Shown here piece after piece: positions 58,253 through 64,000 of a stretch of 64,000 bases of DNA (positions within the stretch are counted from its first letter, which is position 1; every line of letters starts with the position of its first letter). Source of the stretch: Streptomyces himalayensis subsp. himalayensis (GTDB lineage Bacteria > Actinomycetota > Actinomycetes > Streptomycetales > Streptomycetaceae); contig NZ_JACEHE010000018.1 in NCBI RefSeq assembly GCF_013778455.1, positions 62,001 to 126,000 on the forward strand. Direction: 5' to 3'. The position numbers and the translations under genes were made by a program. The notes beneath the pieces were generated by a model. That model did no database searches. It saw only the letters and a list, made by a program, of their open reading frames with translations, and was not told where the DNA came from.

Positions 58253-58512
58253 TCGGTCCTCACCTGATTCGGCCGCCCGGATCCTGGGGCCCACGTCGCC
58301 CTCGGTGGCCGGCCGGGGACGGGTCTACATCTTTCAGGCACTCATGTTTCGCCCACGTAAGGATCTGCGGCTGAATTATTTCATCACCGCAACATCGGAA
58401 GTTCACCTCCTACTGTGCTTACGCATCGGCTGCAAGAACCCGCTCCTGAAAGCGAATTGACACCCAGGGCGGGGCCAGCCGGCCCCTGGAGCGATCGTCC
58501 GTCGGAGGCCTC
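58253..58512. promoter_or_regulatory. Divergent control region of the Lrp gene and ABC/Rieske operon
   Basis: A 260-bp gap with an unusually AT-rich core (about 58370-58460) that would suit Lrp binding and DNA bending. Close to the operon start, GGGGCC-AGCC-GGCCCC (58471-58486) can form a small leader hairpin. TTGACA occurs at 58457-58462, but no matching -10 was found. Confidence 0.4.
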
Positions 58513-59652
58513 ATGTCACGCTCGCCCGTCCCCTTCTCACGGCGCCAGATCATCTCCCGGGCCTTCTGGGCCGCGGGCGGTGCGCTGGCGGCGCCCGCGC
58601 TGCTCACCGCCTGCGGTTCGGAGAGCGCCACCGGCGGCAGCAGCAAGTCGGGCTCGAAGTCCGCCCCCGCGGACGTCGACGCCAAGTGGCCCCGCATCAG
58701 ATCGCGTCAGGTCGTCGTCTCGGGCTTCGGCGGTGAGACGTACGAGATACGGCAGAAGGAGTGTTTCGACCCGTACTCCGAGGTCGCGGGGGCACGGGTG
58801 GTCCAGGCGGCCTGGGATTACGGCAAGTTCCTGTCGATGCTGGAGAGTTCGAGCCCCGAGTGGGATCTGATCGACTTCGACGGATACTCCGTGGCCGGCC
58901 TGATCGCCTCCGGGAAGGCGCCGGGCAAGCTGGCCGACTGGGTGCGCCGCTGCGACCTGGTGCCGAAGGCCTACCAGGACTACTGCGCGGGCGGCTACGC
59001 ATGGAGTCAGGTCCTGGGCTGGTCGACCAAGCTCGACTCCGCGCCGACCAGTTGGGCGGACTTCTTCGACACCAAGAAGTTCCCTGGCAAGCGCGCTTTC
59101 CCCAAGTCCCTCTACATGGGCGTCTTCGAACTGGCCCTGCTCGCGGACGGCGTGCCCAAGGACAAGATCTATCCCCTCGACTTCGAGCGCGCCATCGCGA
59201 AGCTGAACGAGCTCAAGCCGCACATGGTCTTCTACGACACCTACGCGCAGGGCCAGCAGTACATGGCCCAGGGCAGCACGTCGATGATCGCCACGTCCAG
59301 CGCCCGCATGATCCAGCTGAAGAACGACGGCAAGCCGGTGGACTTCACCTTCCAGGACGCGATGCTGTACCCCTGGAGCTCGTTCACGATGCCGCAGAAG
59401 CCTCAGCACGCGGACGCCGCCAACGCGCTGCTTGACTACATGTCGACACCCGAGCAGCAGGCCCTGATGTCGAAGAAGATCTATCTCGGCCCGGTCGTCT
59501 CCAAGGCCCTCGATCTGCTCTCCGACAAGGAGCTCGCGCTCACCCCGAGCGCCCCGGACAACGTGGCCAAGCAGCTCAGCGTCGACGTCGAGTATCTCGG
59601 CAAGACGGACGCCGAGTACGTGGAGAAGTTCACGAACTGGGTGGGCGCATGA
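58513..59652 (+). CDS. Polyamine-type ABC transporter substrate-binding lipoprotein, Tat-type signal
   Basis: 379-residue binding protein of the PotD-like class. The signal has a twin-arginine motif (FSRRQIISRAFW) followed by hydrophobic residues and lipobox LTAC with Cys34, so it is a Tat lipoprotein. Binding-fold segments include QVVVSGFGGETYEIRQKECF, YAWSQVLGWSTKLDSAPTSW and YAQGQQYMAQGSTSMI. First gene of the operon, coupled to permease 1 by an ATGA overlap. The ligand may be a quaternary amine or polyamine-like compound; not determined. Confidence 0.86.
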   Translation: MSRSPVPFSRRQIISRAFWAAGGALAAPALLTACGSESATGGSSKSGSKSAPADVDAKWPRIRSRQVVVSGFGGETYEIRQKECFDPYSEVAGARVVQAAWDYGKFLSMLESSSPEWDLIDFDGYSVAGLIASGKAPGKLADWVRRCDLVPKAYQDYCAGGYAWSQVLGWSTKLDSAPTSWADFFDTKKFPGKRAFPKSLYMGVFELALLADGVPKDKIYPLDFERAIAKLNELKPHMVFYDTYAQGQQYMAQGSTSMIATSSARMIQLKNDGKPVDFTFQDAMLYPWSSFTMPQKPQHADAANALLDYMSTPEQQALMSKKIYLGPVVSKALDLLSDKELALTPSAPDNVAKQLSVDVEYLGKTDAEYVEKFTNWVGA

Positions 59653-60548
59653 CCGCCGTACTCGACAAGGCGCCCCAGCCGTCGGCTTCCGCAGGCACCG
59701 CACGCCCACGCGCGCGTGGAGCACGGGGCAGCAGCGGTGCACGCTGGCTCTTCCTGCCGCCGCTCGCCCTGCTGCTGCTCGGGCTGGCCGGTCCGCTGGT
59801 CGCCGTGGTCGTCGCGGGCAGCGAGGACCACGGCCCCGCCGGGATGTTCACGGAGCCGTTCCGCAGCGCCCTGTTCCTGCGCGCGGCCTGGCGCACGCTG
59901 TGGATGGCCGCGCTCGTGACCCTGTGCACCGGCGTACTCGGCGTGCTGTACGCCCTCGCGCTGGGCCTGGCTCGCAAGGCGCTGAGCCATGTCCTGTTCG
60001 GCGTGCTCTTCCTGACCTTCTGGATTTCGCTGCTCGTCAGGACGTACGGCTGGGTGCTGATGCTCCAGCCGCAGGGCGCCCTGGACGGGCTGGCGAAGAC
60101 GCTCGGGCTGTCGGAGGACGGCCTCGGCCTCTACCAGACCCTGCCCGGCCTGATCCCGGCGATGGTCCACATCATGCTGCCGTACATGGTGCTGCCCGTA
60201 TACGCGGGACTGCGCTCCCTGGATCCCGCGCAGCTGCGGGCCGCACGCAGCCTGGGCGCGGGCGAGTGGCTCGTCATGCGCACGGTGGTGCTGCCCGCGC
60301 TGCGTCCCGGGGCGGCGGCCGGGGCGGTCATCGTCTTCGTGATGTCGCTGGGCTTCTTTGTGACACCGGCCTTCCTCGGCGGTCCGGGCAGCCAGGTGAC
60401 GGCGACCGTCATCGGCACGGAGTTCGGCCGGATGCAGAACCTCGGCGGGGCGGCCGCGATGGGGGTGGTGCTGCTGGTGGCGACGCTGGGGCTGTATGTC
60501 GTGGCCGACCGGTTCCTCAAAATCAGCGAACAGTGGGAGCGGGTGTGA
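59649..60548 (+). CDS. Polyamine-type ABC transporter permease 1 (PotB-like)
   Basis: 299-residue permease with an N-terminal Pro/Arg/Ala-rich cytoplasmic segment and about six transmembrane helices. The EAA loop is LRAARSLGAGEWLVMRTVVLPAL. LLVRTYGWVLMLQPQGALDGL is typical of the PotB-like side. The start overlaps the binding-protein stop (ATGA), and the stop overlaps permease 2 (GTGA). Confidence 0.88.
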   Translation: MTAVLDKAPQPSASAGTARPRARGARGSSGARWLFLPPLALLLLGLAGPLVAVVVAGSEDHGPAGMFTEPFRSALFLRAAWRTLWMAALVTLCTGVLGVLYALALGLARKALSHVLFGVLFLTFWISLLVRTYGWVLMLQPQGALDGLAKTLGLSEDGLGLYQTLPGLIPAMVHIMLPYMVLPVYAGLRSLDPAQLRAARSLGAGEWLVMRTVVLPALRPGAAAGAVIVFVMSLGFFVTPAFLGGPGSQVTATVIGTEFGRMQNLGGAAAMGVVLLVATLGLYVVADRFLKISEQWERV

Positions 60549-61387
60549 CGGACGACGAACTGCGCACCGCCTTCCGCCGCCTGTCGCCGTGGGTGAACGC
60601 GGCCGGAGTGCTCATCGCGCTCTTCCTCATCGCCCCGCTCCTCGCGATCCTCCCGATCGCGTTCAGCGCGGACCGCTATCTGACTTTTCCGCCGTCCGGC
60701 CTGTCGATGCGCTGGCTGACGGAGGTGTTCAGCAGCCCCGACTGGCAGGCGGCGTTCACACAGTCGCTCTCCACCGCGGGAACGGCAACGGTGATCGCCG
60801 TGGTGGCGGGCACCGGTGCCGCACTGGCCCTGCCCCGCATGCGCCGCGGTGCGCGACTGCTGCGGACCGCCATGCTGGCCCCGATGGTCGTACCGCCGCT
60901 GGTCCTGGCCCTCGGCCTGTATCTGGCGATCGACGACCTGGGCGGCAGCGCGGGCATCCGCACCCTGATCCTGGGTCAGGCCACGCTCGCAGCGCCGCTG
61001 GTCTGCCTGTCCGTGTCGGCAGGGCTCGCCAAGGTTGACCCCGCGCTGTCGCGCGCCGCCCGGAGCCTGGGCCACGGCTGGCCGTCCGTGCTGCTGCGGG
61101 TCGAGCTGCCGTTGGTGGCACGGAGCATCGCGGGGTCCGCAGTGCTGTCCTTCGGGCTCTGCTTCGACGAGTCCGTCCTGTCCTACTACCTGAGCCCGCC
61201 GGGTGAGGAGACCCTGCCCACGCTGCTGTGGCTGGAGGCGGGTCAGCAGGCGTCGCCCGCCATCGCCGCCGTCAGCACGCTCGTGATGGGCATGGCCGTG
61301 GCGCTGCTCGGCCTCATGGTGCTGCTGACCGGCACGAGGAGTACGACGATTCCGCGGCGTACGAGGAATGCGAGGAGGATGTCATGA
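60545..61387 (+). CDS. Polyamine-type ABC transporter permease 2 (PotC-like)
   Basis: 280-residue permease, about six helices, with YLTFPPSGLSMRWLTEVFSS typical of PotC-like proteins and EAA loop LSRAARSLGHGWPSVLLRVEL. The GTG at 60545 overlaps the permease 1 stop. A basic C-terminal tail (RRTRNARRMS) ends in an ATGA overlap with the ATPase gene, preserving the coupled operon. Confidence 0.88.
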   Translation: MTDDELRTAFRRLSPWVNAAGVLIALFLIAPLLAILPIAFSADRYLTFPPSGLSMRWLTEVFSSPDWQAAFTQSLSTAGTATVIAVVAGTGAALALPRMRRGARLLRTAMLAPMVVPPLVLALGLYLAIDDLGGSAGIRTLILGQATLAAPLVCLSVSAGLAKVDPALSRAARSLGHGWPSVLLRVELPLVARSIAGSAVLSFGLCFDESVLSYYLSPPGEETLPTLLWLEAGQQASPAIAAVSTLVMGMAVALLGLMVLLTGTRSTTIPRRTRNARRMS

Positions 61388-62475
61388 GCGTGTCCGTCGA
61401 GATCGACGCCCTGAACGTGCACCTGGGGGGCGCCCCGATCCTGCGCGACGTCACCCTCACCGTGCCCGCCGGGTCGTTCGTCACGCTGCTCGGACCCAGC
61501 GGCAGCGGCAAGACGACGACACTGAACGTGCTGGCCGGGTTCACCGAGCCCACCTCGGGCAGCGTGCTGCTCGGCGGCCGGCCGCTGACCGGCGTACCGC
61601 CCGAGAAGCGCGACATCGGTGTGGTGTTCCAGAACTACGCGCTGTTCCCGCACCGGACCGTGGCGCAGAACGTCGAATTCCCGCTGCTCGCCCGCAAGAT
61701 GCCCAAGGGGGAGCGGCGCGAGCGGGTGGCGCGGGCACTGGAGCTGGTGCGCCTTCCCGAGGTGGGCGGGCGCCGGGTGCAGTCGCTCAGCGGCGGCCAG
61801 CAGCAGCGCATCGCACTGGCCCGCGCGCTGGTGTACGAGCCGGCGTTGCTGCTCCTCGACGAGCCGCTGGCCGCGCTCGACAAGCAGCTGCGCGAGGCCA
61901 TGCAGTACGAACTGGGGCGCATCCAGCGCGAGACCGGCACCACGACGGTGGCCGTGACGCACGACCAGACGGAGGCGCTGTCGATGTCCGACCTGGTCGC
62001 CATCATGAACGGCGGCCGCATCGAGCAGATCGGCACGCCGGAGGAGGTCTACCACCGTCCGGCGACGCCGTTCGTGGCGCAGTTCCTGGGTGAGGCGAAT
62101 CTGCTGCCGGTCAGCGACGGACGCGTCGAGGCGCTCGCACTGCCCGTGGAGGGCGCATCCGACGGCTTCACGGTGGTCCGGCCGGAGGACCTGGCGCTCA
62201 TCGGTGATCCCGACGCGGCGGGTGCGGTGCCGGCGACGGTGGACGGCGTGGTCTTCCAGGGGCCGCGCAGCCGGGTCACGGTGACGGTGCCCGGGTGCGC
62301 GGAGCCGCTGGTGGTGACGGTCCCGGCCGGTACCGAGGTACCCGATGAGGGGGACGCGGTCGGCGTACGGTACTGCGGCGGCGGGGCGCGCACACTCAGC
62401 GATCCGCCCCCGACCACCGATCCCTCGAAGTCCCCGAACGAGCCGGTCTCCGCCGCTCCCGGGGCCGCCCTGTGA
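61384..62475 (+). CDS. Polyamine-type ABC transporter ATPase (PotA-like)
   Basis: 363-residue ATPase. Walker A is GPSGSGKTT, Q-loop FQNYALFPH, signature LSGGQQQR, Walker B LLLDEPLAALD and His in AVTHDQTEALS. The C-terminal TOBE domain is present (FTVVRPEDLALI ... VVFQGPRSRVTVTV). It overlaps permease 2 (ATGA) and the isomerase (GTGA), so transport and catabolic genes are expressed together. Confidence 0.88.
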   Translation: MSVSVEIDALNVHLGGAPILRDVTLTVPAGSFVTLLGPSGSGKTTTLNVLAGFTEPTSGSVLLGGRPLTGVPPEKRDIGVVFQNYALFPHRTVAQNVEFPLLARKMPKGERRERVARALELVRLPEVGGRRVQSLSGGQQQRIALARALVYEPALLLLDEPLAALDKQLREAMQYELGRIQRETGTTTVAVTHDQTEALSMSDLVAIMNGGRIEQIGTPEEVYHRPATPFVAQFLGEANLLPVSDGRVEALALPVEGASDGFTVVRPEDLALIGDPDAAGAVPATVDGVVFQGPRSRVTVTVPGCAEPLVVTVPAGTEVPDEGDAVGVRYCGGGARTLSDPPPTTDPSKSPNEPVSAAPGAAL

Positions 62476-63356
62476 CCCGGACACTGTCCGTCTTCCAGTC
62501 GCTGTGGGCGATGGAAGGCCTCCCCTGGCGTGCCCCGCGGCCCTGGACCCTTGAGGAGCGCATCGAGCGAACAGCGGAGGCCGGTTTCGCGGGTGTGGGC
62601 CTCGACCTGTACGCGCGTGAGGCACCGGCCGCTTCCGAAGTGGCTTCCCTCCTGCGCTCGGCGGGCCTGCGCTCCCTCGTGACCGCGTTCGTCAACGACC
62701 GGACACCACTCGCCGCGAGCCTGGAGTACGCGGCCGAGGTGGGCGCCGAACTCGTCGTGGTCTGCGGCCAGGTGTTCCCCGACGAGCCGGCCGAGGCCGC
62801 CGAGCTCGTACGCGAATGGCGGAAGGAGACGGAGGCCGCGGGCTTCGCCTTCCATCTGGAGACACACCGCTACACGCTCACCAACGATCTCGCCTTCACC
62901 CACCGCCTCGCAGCGGAGCTGCCGGATGTCGCGCTCTCCCTGGACCTGTCGCACTACGTCGTCGGCAACGAACTGCCGGACACGTCCCACGCGCGCGTGG
63001 ACGGCCTGATCGGTCGCCTGCTGAGCCTCGGCGCCTCGTTGCAGGGCCGTGTTGCCACCCGCGAACAGGTGCAGGTCCCGCTGGAGTTCGCGCAGCACGC
63101 CGCGCAGGTGGAGCGGTTCCGCGGCTGGTGGCTGGAGGCCATGCGCTCCTGGCGAACACGCGCGGCAGACGCCGCCGACCTGGTCTTCCTCTGCGAGCTC
63201 GGCACCACTCCGTACGCCATCACCGGCGCGGACGGCGAGGAGCTGTCCGACCGCTGGCATGAGGCGCTGCTCCTGAAGGCGTGGGCGGAGGAGCTGTTCG
63301 CGGCCTCGGCTTCCGAGTCCACCTCGGCGTCCACCTCGGCCGAGGAGGCATCGTGA
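62472..63356 (+). CDS. Sugar phosphate isomerase/epimerase-like TIM-barrel protein
   Basis: 294-residue AP-endonuclease-2/xylose-isomerase-like TIM barrel. Metal-site residues are suggested by FHLETHRYTLTND and SLDLSHYVVGNE, and barrel strands by AGFAGVGLDLY and ELVVVCGQVFPDE. Family members isomerise sugars or handle sugar-like or ring-cleavage intermediates. GTG start overlaps the ATPase stop, and its own stop overlaps the Rieske gene start (GTGA). A Ser/Thr/Ala-rich tail (ASASESTSASTSAEE) ends the protein. Its place between an ABC importer and an oxygenase suggests it acts on the imported compound or its product. Confidence 0.78.
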   Translation: MTRTLSVFQSLWAMEGLPWRAPRPWTLEERIERTAEAGFAGVGLDLYAREAPAASEVASLLRSAGLRSLVTAFVNDRTPLAASLEYAAEVGAELVVVCGQVFPDEPAEAAELVREWRKETEAAGFAFHLETHRYTLTNDLAFTHRLAAELPDVALSLDLSHYVVGNELPDTSHARVDGLIGRLLSLGASLQGRVATREQVQVPLEFAQHAAQVERFRGWWLEAMRSWRTRAADAADLVFLCELGTTPYAITGADGEELSDRWHEALLLKAWAEELFAASASESTSASTSAEEAS

Positions 63357-64000
63357 ACGTACGCGAGGCATCGGGCCCCCTCGACGGGCGACCGGTGGGC
63401 AGCAGCATCCTCCCCGCCTTCGCCTACACCGACCAGAAGGTCTTCGACACCGAACGGCAGCAGATCTTCGAAAGCCGATGGGTATGGGCCGGTTTCACGC
63501 ACTCGGTGGCCGAACCGGGCAGCTCCCGGCCGGTCAGCGTGGCGGGCCGTCCCCTCCTGCTGGTCCGTGACCGCGAGGGCACCCTGCGGGTCTTCCACAA
63601 CATCTGCCGGCACCGAGGCATCGTGCTGTCCGAACAGCCGAGCACCCGGGGGCGGCTGCGGTGTCCGTACCACTTCTGGACGTTCAATCTGGACGGTTCT
63701 CTGTGCGGAACGCCGTACTGGAACCGTACAAAGGGGTCGGGCCCGGAACCGGAGGTGCGGGATCGCCTCGGCCTGCTGCCCGTGCCGCACAGCGAATGGG
63801 CCGGGATGGTGTTCGTGCATCTCGGCGAACCCACAGATTCCGCCGAGGGGTTGCTCGCGCCGCTGGCCGAGCGGTGGGCGCCCTACGACCTCACCTCGCT
63901 GCACCTCGCCGAGGAGCGGCGCTACGACGTCGACGCCAACTGGAAGCTGGTGGTGGAGAACTTCCTGGACTTCTACCACCTGCCGTTCGTCCATCCCCAG
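63353..64000 (+). CDS. Rieske oxygenase alpha subunit, cut by the window edge
   Basis: 216 residues of an N-terminal part are visible; the reading frame is open to the last base. The Rieske [2Fe-2S] ligands are Cys85, His87, Cys104 and His107 (CRHRG ... CPYHFW). The catalytic iron motif NWKLVVENFLDFYHLPFVHP gives His209 and His214. This is a ring-hydroxylating or quaternary-amine monooxygenase type (choline, betaine or carnitine oxygenases share this form). The GTG start overlaps the isomerase stop, so it is part of the ABC operon. The actual substrate cannot be told from the part seen. Confidence 0.85.
   Translation, partial: MNVREASGPLDGRPVGSSILPAFAYTDQKVFDTERQQIFESRWVWAGFTHSVAEPGSSRPVSVAGRPLLLVRDREGTLRVFHNICRHRGIVLSEQPSTRGRLRCPYHFWTFNLDGSLCGTPYWNRTKGSGPEPEVRDRLGLLPVPHSEWAGMVFVHLGEPTDSAEGLLAPLAERWAPYDLTSLHLAEERRYDVDANWKLVVENFLDFYHLPFVHPQ

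Noticed and set aside
1..64000. tRNA, rRNA, transposase or phage genes
   Set aside because: None was recognised on either strand by eye; a tRNA or RNA-family search was not possible here.

Overview
The window is chromosomal DNA of an actinomycete, almost certainly Streptomyces or a close relative. GC content is very high with strong third-position GC bias. GTG and TTG starts are common, many genes are coupled by ATGA or GTGA overlaps, and Tat signals, twin-domain regulators and long GC-rich hairpins are frequent. I see no rRNA, tRNA, transposase, phage gene or CRISPR array. All functions come from reading translations by eye; no database search was run.

Layout. (1) 0.2-1.2 kb: DUF3048 lipoprotein. 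(2) 1.3-8.5 kb: protocatechuate branch of the beta-ketoadipate pathway, a MarR repressor (PcaV-like) divergent from pcaIJFHGB and a fused pcaDC (pcaL). (3) 8.8-12.7 kb: LAL-type ATPase lacking its LuxR HTH, and a DUF2510 membrane protein. (4) 12.9-16.0 kb: TetR regulator, PAP2 phosphatase, DMT transporter with a repetitive tail. (5) 16.2-22.8 kb: a valyl-tRNA synthetase without the usual C-terminal coiled coil, Tat-exported phospholipase C, NCS1 permease. (6) 23.1-27.9 kb: SDR - amidohydrolase - acyl-CoA ligase - MaoC operon divergent from a MarR regulator. (7) 27.9-36.3 kb: IclR regulator carrying a 30-bp minisatellite, a 1032-residue GAF/SpoIIE phosphatase/HATPase protein, and a sugar-type ABC transporter (binding protein, permease, double ATPase). 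(8) 36.4-43.4 kb: vanillate demethylase vanA, an unlisted 56-codon gene, vanB, an IclR regulator overlapping vanB antisense, and a NitT/TauT-type ABC importer. (9) 43.3-49.2 kb: polyamine-type ABC transporter, divergent GntR regulator and a Cache-like protein. (10) 49.2-50.9 kb: CDF metal exporter divergent from a SmtB/ArsR sensor. (11) 50.9-58.3 kb: two Tat-exported phosphoesterase-like proteins, an HTH-less MmyB protein, an alpha/beta hydrolase, a 78-aa protein and a double-domain Lrp/AsnC regulator. (12) 58.5-64.0 kb: second polyamine-type ABC transporter coupled to a TIM-barrel isomerase and a Rieske oxygenase alpha subunit cut by the window edge.

How it fits together. The main theme is uptake and breakdown of plant-derived aromatics and small amines. 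VanAB turns vanillate into protocatechuate. The pca operon takes protocatechuate to succinyl-CoA and acetyl-CoA. The ABC importer beside vanAB may bring in the substrate (inference). The other catabolic clusters each have a dedicated regulator beside them and a specific transporter or ligase.

The most notable features are a dispersed repeat inserted in frame in pcaF, the small Cys/His protein between vanA and vanB, the minisatellite in the IclR gene, the AcoR-like/SpoIIE fusion, and several genes whose ends are remodelled by short repeats.
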